Shown: positions 41,411-53,138 of the stretch, one piece after another
Position numbering within the stretch: position 1 is the first letter of the stretch
How the letters are laid out: each line of letters begins with the position of its first letter
Origin: Pseudovirgaria hyperparasitica
Lineage: Eukaryota > Ascomycota > Dothideomycetes > Acrospermales > Acrospermaceae
Length of the DNA: 64,000 nucleotides
Direction of reading: 5' to 3'
Assembly (NCBI RefSeq): GCF_010093815.1
Contig: NW_022985558.1
Location: 192,640-256,639, forward strand
Notes under the pieces: generated by a model
The model's database searches: none
Seen by the model: the letters and a program-made list of their open reading frames with translations, nothing else
Told to the model about the DNA's origin: nothing
Made by a program: the position numbers and the translations under genes

Positions 41411-44400
41411 CTACGGCGCCCCCCGACTCAACACCGGCGCATCCGCCCCAGTAAGCGCACCATGCGGCACAGACACAGACCCAGACACATCACCACCACC
41501 ACCACCACCACCAATCTGCACCTTCTTGCTCTGCGTCGCACCACCCGTCGCACCACCACCACCACCAACACCACCACCCACACCCCCACCATTCGCCGTC
41601 CAATTATCCAACAACCTACCCACCTCCCTAAAACTAACCGGCTTAGTCATATACAAATCAAACCCGCACAGAAACGCCTCGCTCTGATCACGCTCACTCG
41701 CCAGGCCCGTCAGCGCAATAATCAGCGCCGGAGGCTGTTGCTGCTGCTGCGTAAGACGATCCCCCGCCGCAAGTCTAGCGCAAGCCTGGGCCTCGATATG
41801 GCGGATATGGCGGGTAGCCGTGAAGCCGTCGGTGGGCATGCTGAGATCCATAAAGATGATCTGCGGGGGTGTAGGGGGGTCGGCGGAGAAGAGGCGTTCA
41901 AAGGTTGAGATGGCGACGCTGCCGTCGTCGGCGAGGAAGACTTTTGAGGACGGGATTGCGCGTTTGGTCATGTATGTTTGGAGGAGGCGGAGGTTGATTT
42001 TGTTGTCGTCGACGAGGAGGAGGCGGGGGATGATTTTTTCCGAGGGGGAGGTGGGTTGGGTGCGGAGGGATGGGGGTGTGATTGTGAGGGCTGCGGTGGT
42101 GCTCATGGGTGAGACGGCGATGTTTTCGTAGGATGTTGGCTCGGTCTTTCTTGCGGATAGCTGTCTGTGTACTGGCGGTCGAGTTGAAGGGCTCGACACG
42201 ATGGGAGGTCGCGGTGTAGTCGCGGCATCAGTAGATGCTGGTGTGGTTGTAGTGCCGCTGGTAGAGCTGTTTACGGGCGCGAGCGCAACATCCGAGGGAA
42301 AGGGGAAGCCACCGTTCGCCGCACCAGCATTTGCTGAATGATGCGGGTGCCGTGAATCACTTAATGTCTCTACAGTGTTCATGGCCATCTGCGCATTCAT
42401 GCTATCCTCGCGAGCAAGAGTGTTTCCAGCCTGAATGATGTTGACGTCGGCCTGTTCGGCGCTGGACGGCGCAAGTGTTGCGCGCTCGACGCCCTCCACA
42501 ATCGTCTCCACAGCGATCGAATTACGGTGTGAAGATGTAGCGCTATGGCCATTCGTGATTGCATGCACTTTCTCGAGTCCAAGCTTCAGAGCCGTGGCCA
42601 GCTTATACGGACCTACAGGTAGACTGACAAACTCCAAAGTCCCTGCGGTAGAGAACGCCTTCACAGTAGCATGTCTGGAGGCGTTGGTGCATAAGACAAT
42701 AATGAGGGCGTGCTTATCAGCGGATGAAAGCTGCGTAAAGTCAGTCAGCCAGCATTCCAAGTCTTGTAAAAGGCCAAGCTTACATTGCGTTGTGCAGACA
42801 GAAGCGCCTGTAGGTCAATCTCGTCTACAACAATGACATCCGGATTCAGCTGCGAGGTCCAGTCGACTACCGCGCCAAACTTGTACCACTCAGTAAAGTA
42901 CTGTGTGAGACACTGCTTGAGTGACGCGGCGCTCTGCGCGTGATGCGCCGCCTCCTCCCGGTGCTCCGTCCAGAAGTGGGCAACGAGTCGATCCTGGCAA
43001 AGGGTCTGCAAGGCAGCAATGCAGTCAAACTTCCCCCGGTCCGGCACACTCGTGACAGAGGTTGGCGTAGACGCAGTTGTACTACTCCCAGGAGGCGAGG
43101 TTTTGGCCATCGGTAGCTTGACAGTGACTTCCGTCCCAATGCCAACCTCACTCTGGATAGAGATGTCGCCATTCAGCATCGCTATAATCTCCTTGACGAG
43201 CGACAGCCCAAGACCAGTCCCGGGGTTCAGCGAATTCTCCTGGCTAAACGGCGTGAACAGCTTCGAGCGCATAAATTGTGGCGAGATGCCCTGTCCTGTA
43301 TCTTTGACTCGCAGCCGTACCATGGTGGCCTCTTCGGCAGGCTTCCCCTTGTCCCTGTCATCGGCGACAATGTCCAATGCGACTATGATATGACCGCGCT
43401 GTGTGTACTTGAGCGCATTCCCAAACAAATTCATGACTATTCTGCGGAACGCGCCGGGCTGCGTCAAGAAAGACCAGCTTTCGCGACGCTCGATATCAAT
43501 AATGATCTCAACATCAGCCCGTTGGATTGCGAAGCGACTGTTTGGAGCATTGCTCCTCATTGACCTGCTGCGGGCTGGCAAGGCTAGATCGGCAGTATCG
43601 TATTTGCTAATGTCCCTGAACTCCTTTCCGGTAGCAACACCCTCGACCACTTCCTCGGTAATCACGGACAAATCGACGAAGCCGTATATGTTCAGCGAAG
43701 GGTTCGGGAAATTCGACTTGCCCTCGCCCCTCCCCTTTCTGTCTCTGTCAATACGAGCTGCATTTCGCTCAAAGTTGTTCAGCTTGGAGTAGTCCAGGAC
43801 CATCGATATGGTATCAAGCAGGGTCACAGCACAGCTGTTGGCAGTATCAATCAAGGAGTGCTGAAAGGCCGTGCAATCGGTATCGTTGAGAAACTCCATA
43901 GACCCAAGGATCCCATGAAGCGGAGACCTAAGCTCATGAGATATCGAGCCGATGAAATTCTGCTTCTGCAGATCCGCACTGAGCGTCGCCAGCCTTGAGA
44001 TCTCCGTCGCCACACAATTGCAAAACGCAATACTGTAGAGAAAGTCCGTGGCCCTGGAGATTGTACGGAACTGTGACGAGTTGTAAATGAAGCACGGTGC
44101 CCATCGTCCGGATATAGAGTCCCACAACGGCACGAATGTGATCTGCCTTGCTCCTGGAAAGTGAAAGGCCAGCTGATCCATGTCTTCCCTCTGTTGATCC
44201 TGGGGCATGCTATCACGCCGGCCATGCGAATTCGCGGTACCTGGCGTTTGCCCATCACTAGATGGAGTCGAAGCGAGGTACAGGTCGGCGTCAAGAGTAA
44301 AGAGCTTCCCTCGGGGGTACTTCTGAATCATCTTTCCTAGGGCGGAAGGCGGTAAGGGTATGTAAGACGGATATGCGCTTGCCAAGGTAGCCGGAGAATG

Positions 44401-45748
44401 TGCTCCGCCAAGGACCTCACACGGCTTTTCGTTGTAATTGCTAAAATACGACTCCCTCTCTTTGTTTGAAAGGAACTGCGTCGGTGTGGCGATGATACTG
44501 CTGATGCTTCCACGGCGATCTGGACTGGTAGGAATATCCGGTATGTCTGGCGCCTGGCTGGGATCAGGCGTAGGTTTTTGGTTAGAAAAGCTCGCATGCG
44601 TGCCCCTTGATGTATCAAGCATGAACACAACACCGCCTCCGCCCTCGAGCGACATGGACTCGTAGAGCAGACTGGCCGCTCTCTTGTACGTGCTGACATG
44701 CTCAGTATCCTCGACATTGACATTCTGATCAGCCTGCGACTTGGTGTTTACATGCGTCGATTCCAGCACATCGTCACTGGCCATCCGAGCCACGGACATG
44801 CGTCGAGGACTCACAGGGTCTATGAGCTCGGTGTAATCGTCGTAGGTCGGCATGGTCGGCGATGCCAGCGACTCCTTGGCCAAGGACTGGATTATCGAGT
44901 TCTTCGTGGCAGACATGCCTCTCTTCCGCTTTCTGCTTGCATACTCTGGATCGACAAACGCCGCAAGACACATGTTCATGTTGAGAGCCCTTCTTTTGTC
45001 CGCCTTGTCCCGGAGCAGCTCTAGATGCGTCATGACGTTCTTTGCGATGCCGGCCATGAATTGCAGCATCCTGGGAGCAATGGGCTTGCGTGGCACGACA
45101 TCGACGGCGAATAGAGAGCCAATATTGATGCCTTTTTTCGTAGTGATTGGCACTCCACAGTAGTATCGAAAGCTCGGGGGCCCCGCAATGAACGGGAGAT
45201 GGTTGTAGCGGGGATCCTCGGCGAGGTTGAGGATCTCAAAATACGCTGGATCGCCAGGATTCTTGGGCTGCTGTTGTAGAGTCTGCTCGCACAATCGCCC
45301 TTCTCTGGGAACACTGGTACACTACCACAACTGGTCAGCAATCTTGCCGCATTGAAAGCCATGTGAAGAATGCTTACAGCTGCCCATTCCGTCTCGTCAT
45401 ACGTCTCCGAACCATCGAACCCGCCAACGCCCTCAGCAACAAAATACTGCGTCTGTCGATCTGTGAGGGAGACGAGGGCGCGGTCGCAATTCAATCGGTA
45501 GGCTAGCAGCTGTGCCTGGGATGTCAGGACCGAGTCTGGCTCGGAGCTGCGCTTGACACCAATAGTGTTCGGTCTGAAATACTTGTACAGCTCCTAGAAC
45601 GTCCAGAGACACCCGTCAGCACTTTATTCTCGAAACCCCGGGCGATTGGAGTAGCCCAGCTGACACGTACCTTTGCGCGGATGCCATGGTTGTCTGCCAC
45701 CACAGGCTCTTGCACAGCAGCAGCCTGTTGCCGGCTATCGCAGTCCAT
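41411..45748 (-). CDS. Hybrid histidine kinase with N-terminal GAF domain
   Basis: Four exons: 45748-45671, 45593-45378, 45321-42784 and 42730-41411; introns of 77, 56 and 53 bases, all phase 0; 1383 residues. A GAF-type sensor spans about 30-215 (RALVSLTDRQTQYFVAEGVG and GPPSFRYYCGVPITTKKG). A variable 330-residue linker follows. The HisKA domain has the phospho-acceptor His near 560 in GSISHELRSPLHGILGSMEF. ATPase boxes are MNLFGNALKYT (N), DTGQGIS (G1) and GTGLGLSLVKEI (G2). The receiver domain near 1180-1330 has LLLVDDNKIN, the phospho-acceptor Asp near 1239 in IIFMDLSMPTDGF and the Lys in MTKPVS. No membrane helix, so it is likely cytosolic. It should pass phosphate through a Ypd1-type protein to Ssk1 or Skn7 regulators. 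The stimulus is unknown. The 3' end lies 24 bases from the gap. Confidence 0.92.
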
Positions 45749-46383
45749 ACGGAGCTAGCTGCGGAGATGAGATGTGCGTGGATATGGTGTGAGAGGGCAG
45801 TCTAGGAAGAAGGAAGCTGGTCATATTGTGGCATGAGAGGTTCGTACAGGATTGTAATATCAGTCGTTTTCTTTGCGGCCGCAAACGAGGCCCATGGGAG
45901 TTGCAGGGATCAGCGCCAATCGACGAGGGGCCCAGCCACTGTTTGTGTATGGGTGGCACGGCCAGTGAACCCTGATTGTGTGGCGGTGCGCGGACCTAGT
46001 GCCGACATCTAGACCACTTCCCCACTGTCGATCAAGACAGATTACTGATATTTATGCCCTCATGTGTGAGAAGAGTATGCAGTGTCTGTCAGTTTCCGAG
46101 TTCACAACATGTACGGTATCCACACTCCAGGCGGCATATTATGTCCCGAGAAGGAGCCTACACAAGCAGAAGCATGTAGGTACTTAATTCCCGAGGAAAA
46201 AGACTTATGTAACTACTGGCCAGCAGACATACCCAGGTATCCATGCACTGCAGCCATAAACGTATGGACAATCGATGATAACAAGCTATACTGAACTGTT
46301 GCGTTAAACAGCGCTGCGCGTCACTCTTATCCTATCCCGCACTTACATCCCTTATCCCTACGCCAAACCATCCATCCCCCTCC
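45749..46383. other. Intergenic, histidine kinase promoter
   Basis: Upstream of the histidine kinase and downstream of the 2EXR-like gene, both minus strand. No coding frame or repeat of note. Confidence 0.45.
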
Positions 46384-47364
46384 CTAGACCGCATCAGCCG
46401 TCTCCGTCGGCGGATGACAGACATGGCAATCCTCATATATGATCCCACAAAAGTCACGGATCGGCTGCCGGGTGTCCGAATCATCCGCGATGAAATGCCC
46501 CCTGACACACTCCCACTTCCACAGCCCATCCACACTCGACCTCCGCAGGCGATTCTCAAGCCATCTACCCAGCTGGTTCTCGCCGGGCGTCCACGAGTCG
46601 AGGCTGAAGCGGATGCTGTCAAACTTGACGCCTTCTGCAGTCTTGAACGCCTGGCTCGCGTGGTACCATACCTATAGTCAGATGTCAGTTCGGCCATTAC
46701 GGGGAGGGAAGGAGACAGGTCCAAAAAGTAGCTGTCTCAAGTTTGTTTATGAACGACATACCCAGAGCGGATTCCAGAGAGGATTGCTAATGGGCCGGAT
46801 ATGCAGCGTGACAGACTCCAGCCGCTCACATTTTCGCAGCTTCTCGCACACGCGGTCGCACAGCGCCCATTCCAAGGGCATGAAGCGCGGATCGTGGGTG
46901 CCCATCATGGCCGGCGTGGTGGCGAAGCGCAGCTCGCATCTGCGGATGCTCTTGAGCATCTGCGCGCTGATGGTCCAGAGAGAGGCGTCCTTGTAGTTGT
47001 GCTCGTCGACGTAGAGTGTGAACTTGGACTTTGCGCTCATGACATCGTGGAACTCGCGGTGGAGCTGGTGGTTCGCCATCATGACGCCGGCATGCTTCGA
47101 GAGACTTGAGCGTCGGTTGAACAGGCTGTTGAATCGATCTAGTCGTGTCTGAGATCGTTGCGGTGTCTTTGTTGGGTAGGATATTCCTTCCTCTGGCAGC
47201 AACTCATCGTACACCATATCTCGCAGCTCAGCGGGGAGGTTGAGGAACGGAAAGGGCTTCATCTCCTGCTGCGGCCGCGTCGATAGCCAGTATACGAAGA
47301 GCAACGGTACTGAGATAAGTATGGCTACTGCCAATGTGCTGATAGTCCCATGATCCAAAGCCAT
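46384..47364 (-). CDS. Membrane-anchored 2EXR/F-box-like fungal protein
   Basis: Two exons: 47364-46762 and 46671-46384, with a 90-base phase-0 intron (GTATGT...CTATAG); 296 residues. A membrane segment near the N terminus (about 8-26, STLAVAILISVPLLFVYWL) is followed by FPFLNLPAELRDMVYDELL. This fits the 2EXR/F-box-like opening found in very many fungal proteins of unknown function. Further conserved-looking pieces are NHQLHREFHDVMSAKSKFTL, LRKCERLESVTLHIRP and, across the junction, NPLWVWYHASQAFKTAEG. The last 30 residues contain four clustered Cys/His (FCGIIYEDCHVCHPP) that could bind metal. Function is unknown. A signal anchor on this domain is unusual, so the start deserves checking, but the frame is open further upstream too. 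Confidence 0.75.
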
Positions 47365-48117
47365 GATGATGTACGATATACGTCTCGATTGATCAAAGAT
47401 CAAAGCAGGTGTGAATTCAACGAACCTTGGAGAGGAAAGAAAACCCCAGCAAAGTCCACGATGCTCCCAGGCAGCTGCAGTTGACCAAGGACAATAGACT
47501 GGTACCTAAATGCTAAATGCTGATGAATAGCTGGAGATAGATGGCCAATAAGTGCTGCCTGTCAGCCACGGCGATCACAGTCGCGGCTAACGAATGGAAT
47601 TGAAAGCACCGTCCCGTCACGCGCTACGAGTGAAACAATAGGCTCGCACCTCCGGCATCGTCGGCTCGATGGGTGCCGTTCGCAAAGTATATCTCTCCAG
47701 CGGTGAATTCGCGAGTGAACTGGGGATGGAGGCTACATACGAGCTCATTGTTTACATAGGGATGTTTGCAATCTAGAGACAGTGGACCGGATCTATTTTT
47801 GGCTTTATGGCGGCCTGAGGCTGTCACAGCGCCCCTTAGTAGGCTAAACTCTGGCAGGTGTGGGGCGTCTATCGGATGGATGGGGCTCAGCTCAGGTACC
47901 CGTCCGCTTACCATGTGGCAGACAGGTGCGACAGGAGATGTTAAATTGTTATTAACATCTTAGTATATTATTGTTCTCTGCGTGTCACAAAGAGAGCTGA
48001 TTACAGGGATGCATCACGGAGAGGGCTCCGTCCGATACAGGGGTGGCCGTTGTGACTGTTGTACAGGAGCAAACTGTTTATTTCACTTCTGGGCTGACCC
48101 TCTTACGTAGGATTGGC
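47365..48117. other. Intergenic, nothing recognised
   Basis: Promoter of the 2EXR-like gene and 3' flank of LEU2. A 290-base open frame on the minus strand at 47624-47914 shows no family similarity. Confidence 0.45.
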
Positions 48118-49524
48118 TTAATTCTTGCTCAATATCTCGGCGAGCTCCTTCACGACTGCGTCACCAACCTCAGAGGTTGTGTTCTTTCCTCCAATGTCCG
48201 CAGTCTTCACTCCATTCTCAATAGCCCTTCGGACTGCCTCGTCCACGGCCTTGGCGATGTCGGGTAGGCATAGCGAGTACTTCAGCATCATGCCTATTGA
48301 CAGGATTGCAGCGACGGGATTCACTATTCCTTGTCCGGCAATGTCGGGTGCCGAGCCTGTTATGGGTCAGTGACTACACGACTGCAAGGAATAATCCTGG
48401 CTCACCATGAATTGGCTCGTAAACACCATTGACTCTTGTCTTTCCGTCAGGGATAGACATAAGACTGGCACTTGGAAGCAGCCCAAGACTACCCGGAATG
48501 ACGCTAGCTTCGTCACTGATGATATCACCAAACAGATTACTTGTCACGACGATTCCGTTCAGTGCGCGCGGGTTCCTGACCATGAGCATAGCTGCAGAGT
48601 CAATGAGGTGGTGTGTGATGGACAGCTGCGGGAACTCGTTCTTCATTATGTCCGTCACCGTCGCACGCCAGAGCCGACTCGTTGCCATGACGTTGGCCTT
48701 GTCGAGGCTGAACACAGGCAAGGGAGGTTTTTCTTGCAGAGCGAGGTACGCCGCCAGTCGTGTCACACGAGCAATCTCGTCGCGCGTGTATTCCTCAGTG
48801 TCGAAGGCGAAGCCCTTGTCGTCTACCTCTTGCCTCTTTCCAAAGTATATGCCGCCTGTCAACTCGCGGATGATGTTGAAGTTTACACCTTTGCATACCG
48901 ACTCTTTCAAGGGGGAGTTCTCGACGAGGCTCTCGGATGCGAAGAAGCAGGGTCGCAGGTTGCCGAAAAGCTGGAGCTCTTTCCGAAGCTTCAGGATACC
49001 TTGCTCTGGGCGGACTTGACCAGTGCCCCATTTCTATATGGCTTTAGCATGACAGTCTCACTGCGTGCAGGTAGTTGTTACCGGTCCTCCGACAGCGCCG
49101 AGAAAAATCGCATTGGCATTGCTCGCGGCCGTGAGCGCGTCGTCCGTGAGAGGCGATCCCGTCGCGTCAATTGAACACTGTCTGACCGTGAGTGACGAAC
49201 TGGTGCTGTGATGCGCAAGCTATCTTACGCCTCCAAGTAGCTGGTTATCGATCTCAAAGGAGATGTCAGGCCTTGACTTTTCGATCGTCTTGAGCACCTA
49301 GTAACTCCCTGTTAAAACCCACTTATCCGCGTTTCTGGATGGTTTACTGACCTTGAGTGCTTCTGCTGTGACCTACATGGTGTGAGCGCGAGTTGCCAAT
49401 GGTTGAGCTCTGCAACTTACTTCAGGTCCGCAATAGTCGCCTGCAAATATTAACTCTGGTCAATTGAACAGTTGGACAAATGTAGCTGCGTACCTGCAAA
49501 GACGACAATCTTGAAAGCGCCCAT
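48118..49524 (-). CDS. LEU2: 3-isopropylmalate dehydrogenase
   Basis: Seven exons: 49524-49494, 49440-49421, 49372-49352, 49297-49229, 49177-49082, 49033-48406 and 48356-48118. The six introns are 48-54 bases each. The product is 367 residues, the family size. Splicing gives [17 protein letters not shown], then [60 protein letters not shown], the active-site part [18 protein letters not shown], and [15 protein letters not shown] with the catalytic Lys. The metal-binding block [20 protein letters not shown] and NAD-binding [19 protein letters not shown] follow. It oxidatively decarboxylates 3-isopropylmalate with NAD in the cytosol, the third step of leucine synthesis. Exons 2 and 3 are only 20 and 21 bases. 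No clear Leu3-type CCGG-N4-CCGG site is seen upstream. Confidence 0.95.
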
Positions 49525-49950
49525 GGTAAATGATACAGAGCGGAGGTCAACGTTTTTGTTGGCTGTCAATATATCGACTATCGCGAAAGCACGAAGCCTC
49601 CAAGACTTTCCGCATGCCGGCGGGGTTGGCGGGGACGGTTCAGGCGATATCGGCGCTTGTTACAGCTGTCCGGAGCGAAGAAAGGAGTCTAGCTCCAATC
49701 AGGCTTAGTTCTATTTACGACTGATCCAAGGACACAACAGAGGTTTCGTTTTCCACATTCAGGAGACATCCTAACGCTAGGAATTGACTGCAGTGGAACG
49801 TGTAGCTACCAGCACAAGATGCCATGATTACTATGGCGTTGCTGAAGACTACATCTGGGATACATAGAGAGGTAGGAAGTGATGTGCTTCCCATATGCTC
49901 GTCAACCATTTCAAGCAGCGACATGTATTCACGATTACTCTCCATGGTCA
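49525..49950. other. LEU2 promoter region
   Basis: 426 bases between the LEU2 start and the aminotransferase 3' end. No gene and no clear regulatory motif. Confidence 0.45.
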
Positions 49951-51426
49951 TCATTCTTTGCTAATCTCTTCTGCAACCGCTTCCAAACTCTCCTTGAAAA
50001 TTGAACATGCCGTGCTCAATTCCTCCTCCGATATCTTCAACGCTGGTATAAAACGTAGTACGTCAAACACACTTGTACTCAGCAGCAGCATATTCCGCTT
50101 CAAGCATTCCTGGACCACCTTTGGTGCGATCTGGGGCTGCTGCTTCGCGAACATTGCAGCAGCGTTTTGCGATCCAGCTTTGGATGGCGTGCGTGCAAAT
50201 TGCAAGCCGACCATCAACCCTCGCCCACGAACGTCTTCGATGAGATTGCCAGCCTTGGTACCGCTCGCCTTGAGCTCGTTCAGGAAACCAAAAAGCTGCT
50301 TCGACCGCGCTGCGACATTGTCGAGCACCTTCTCCTCCTTGAAGACCTGCAGCACTGCCCTTGCTGCCGCACACGCCACTGCATTGCCCGCATACGTCCC
50401 ACCCATACTGCCAGGCTTCTGCTTATCCATTAGTTCCTTACTCGCCACGATGCCAGACAGTGGGAAGCCGTTCGCAACGCCCTTTGCGAATATCAACACG
50501 TCAGGACGCACACCAGATTCTTCGACGAAGAACATGGTGCCAGTGCGGCCGTAGCCGGATTGAACCTCGTCACAGATGAGTAGGATGTTGTTCTCGTCAC
50601 AGATACGGCGTAGACCGTGGAGGAACTCTGGCGGTGCTGGCACATAGCCGCCTTCGCCAAGGACGGGCTCCAGGAGAATCGCTGCCGTGTCAGACGGGGC
50701 TGTTTGTTGCTGTAGGGTCAGTTTGAGTTGATGTAGAGCCTCAGTGACGAGTTCCTCGGTGCTGTTCTCCGGCGTTGCGCACCATTGGCTATAATACGGG
50801 AATGCGGTTGCGAAGACTCCACTCATAAGCGGACCATGGCCTTCGCCGTATATGGTCTTGCTGCGTGTTAATGAAGCTGTGGCGTTCGTACGGCCATGGT
50901 ACGAGCCCTGCATGACGATGATGTTTGGCTTCTTTGTAGCTGCACGTGCGAGTTTGACTGCGGCTTCGACGGCTTCAGCGCCAGAGTTCCAAAAGAAGAA
51001 TGTGTCGAGCGACTTGTGCGGCATGATCGGGAGCATATCTTGGATGAGCTCGACTTGGGTCTTGTTGAAGCCAATGTTGACTTGAGCATGGGTGATCTTC
51101 ATGCATTGTTTCGCGGCGGCCTCGCTGACCTTGGGGTGACAATGGCCTAGATTGACGACGCCAATGCCGGAGGTTAGATCGAGAAGCTTGACGCCTTTGT
51201 CGGTGGTGATGTAGCTTCCTTTCCCTTCCTCAAAGACGTGCTTGGTGAGACGGCCAATGCCTTTGGTGATGTGTGCCTCGCCAAACGCGGCGGCATCGAA
51301 GCTCTCTTTCTCCTGTGTAGTCATGGTTGACGAGAATGATCGCGTTGATGAGACGGTGGACCTCAGAGCAGATGCAGAGGAAGGAAAAAGTCTACGCAGG
51401 GCTGGGGCAGTCTTGTATAGACTCAT
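49951..51426 (-). CDS. Class III PLP aminotransferase, probable mitochondrial 4-aminobutyrate aminotransferase
   Basis: A 491-residue intronless frame. The first 35 residues (MSLYKTAPALRRLFPSSASA) are Arg/Ser-rich without acids, a mitochondrial presequence. Class III features are DLTSGIGVVNLGHCHPKV, FFWNSGAEAVEAAVKLAR with the cofactor-phosphate loop, GSYHGRT stacking the PLP ring, LICDEVQSGYGRTG with Asp286, and the Schiff-base Lys315 in FAKGVANGFPLSG. GGTYAGNAVACAAA and RGRGLMVGLQF follow. The arrangement resembles GabT/acetylornithine-type enzymes of the 4-aminobutyrate group more than ornithine aminotransferase. The donor could be GABA, beta-alanine or a related omega-amino acid, so no symbol is given. 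An internal Met at 35 could give a cytosolic form (alternative start, inference). Confidence 0.88.
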   Translation of the reverse strand: MSLYKTAPALRRLFPSSASALRSTVSSTRSFSSTMTTQEKESFDAAAFGEAHITKGIGRLTKHVFEEGKGSYITTDKGVKLLDLTSGIGVVNLGHCHPKVSEAAAKQCMKITHAQVNIGFNKTQVELIQDMLPIMPHKSLDTFFFWNSGAEAVEAAVKLARAATKKPNIIVMQGSYHGRTNATASLTRSKTIYGEGHGPLMSGVFATAFPYYSQWCATPENSTEELVTEALHQLKLTLQQQTAPSDTAAILLEPVLGEGGYVPAPPEFLHGLRRICDENNILLICDEVQSGYGRTGTMFFVEESGVRPDVLIFAKGVANGFPLSGIVASKELMDKQKPGSMGGTYAGNAVACAAARAVLQVFKEEKVLDNVAARSKQLFGFLNELKASGTKAGNLIEDVRGRGLMVGLQFARTPSKAGSQNAAAMFAKQQPQIAPKVVQECLKRNMLLLSTSVFDVLRFIPALKISEEELSTACSIFKESLEAVAEEISKE

Positions 51427-53138
51427 AGTGTATCCAAGATGTTTCCAGCCAACAAACCACGGGCGGTCTCACACCTCAGTAGATGTTGATGACTTGATAA
51501 GCGGTGGGGACGACAGTGAGTAAGCAGACTCGCGCCGAAAGAGGAGGCTCGATACGGCGATGCTGATGCCTGAGGCATACCAGCGAATGGTTGTGGCACG
51601 TGTCCGTCATGAGAGAGTCCATCACTCTTCTTAATTACTCGTTATCATTCTCTTCTTACAGCATTTCCATCTCAGCTGTGACCACATCACATTGTCGACT
51701 GGAATTTAAGTCAGTGGCGATGGTCCTGAGATTCTGGCGCATTGTGTAAAGAGAAATGCCTTAAGTATCAACATCACCAACAATTATATCGCCAGGGCGC
51801 GCATGCAGCAGAGAAACCTTGAACTAGTCATCGAAAATTTACGGAAGAGACCGAAAGAGATGCGCTAACGCTACCATGGAGCAATGCTCAGCAATATACA
51901 ATATAATGGAGAGTAAGGTTGTGAGTCGCTGCATCAGGCCCCGTGTTGCGCGGTCTCGACCTCACGCAGAGCGTCAGTGCATCGCTCACGCCATGACGAT
52001 GCGTCAAATTCATCTCATTTGTACGTGGACTCGTCAGACTAATGGAGTGGCTATATATATCTAGTTACTGAATTTCCAAACAGAGTTACGACTGAGCTGC
52101 GACTGAGCTGCGACTGATCATGATAGCTCTATGCAGGAGCTGATCTGATGCCCTCCGAGGCTGTGTCGCGTCGCCCTTATGCGACACGACAGGCTGTGTA
52201 TGCTTCGTAACCTCTCCCCAATCGAGCTGAGGCTAGCCAAGACAGAGAAGGTTTGGCACTTGATTCCACGCATAGGGGCGCAGCTGTAGACCGCCATGAC
52301 GACACAGTCGCAATGCCAACACCGCCAGTCGCATTCTCAGAAAGCTTGTCGACTAAGTACTGATGCGTCGTAGCGGGCGATCTTAAAGACTTCAAATTCG
52401 AAAAGCAGTGGCTTTTCTGCAGTGGCTTTTTGTATTTATTTCCCGAACGCAAGCGCTTACTCAGCCTTGTTTTGCCTAGATGCGCGTTACGTTACCCCCG
52501 GAAAAGCATGCAGCCCTGCGGCGGAACAATCCGAATACGAACCCGATGTAGGAATTCGATAATCCTCATGAGAAGAATAATGATAATAATATTAATATAA
52601 AGCTCACGCGTCCACTCAAGTTGTCACGCAGAATTCTTTATTGCTAAGTCGACAAATAGTCTCTATAAACACACTGCTTGTGCAAATGTATACATACCCA
52701 GATGCAAAGATAGAACAACGTGTTGCTCCAATGGTTTGCTTGATGCCTTAGGGCATATCTGACTCGTAGCTGTCGTAAATCCCTTGCTTGACATGAAGAG
52801 CATGGAGAACTTGGCAAGATAGCCAAGACGTAATGCTCTCCTACGAGCCAGCAGCATCTCTGGGCTCTACATGTCGTCGTACTTGTGCATTCATAAAGTA
52901 GTAAGAGTGTAAAATACCAGTTTGCTCGAGGAAATTACAGGGTGGTACGATGCTTTCTAACGGCCCGATAAGGAAAGATGTGTTGGCTCCAGTGATATGC
53001 GGCAGTGATCAGCAGACGGGCCGCCCCATATATCATAGTTATATCAAGTAGCGGCCCTGCCCAAAGACAAAATATCCGAGAGGGGGTTCAGGTATGATTT
53101 CACTCAAAACACTCACTCCGAAGGCTTCGTACTCCAGG
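51427..53138. other. Intergenic, nothing recognised
   Basis: About 1.7 kb between divergent starts (aminotransferase minus, LtrA plus). A short doublet of the word GAGCTGCGACT lies near 52085-52115. Frames on both strands are short with no family match. The region must contain both promoters. Confidence 0.45.

Noticed and set aside
40100-41908. Long open frames across the gap, on both strands
   Set aside because: They are open only because N codons are not read as stops, and the flanks are repeats or the antisense of the histidine kinase.
47624-47914. 290-base minus-strand frame
   Set aside because: No signal peptide, domain or splice context. It lies between the LEU2 3' end and the 2EXR promoter.
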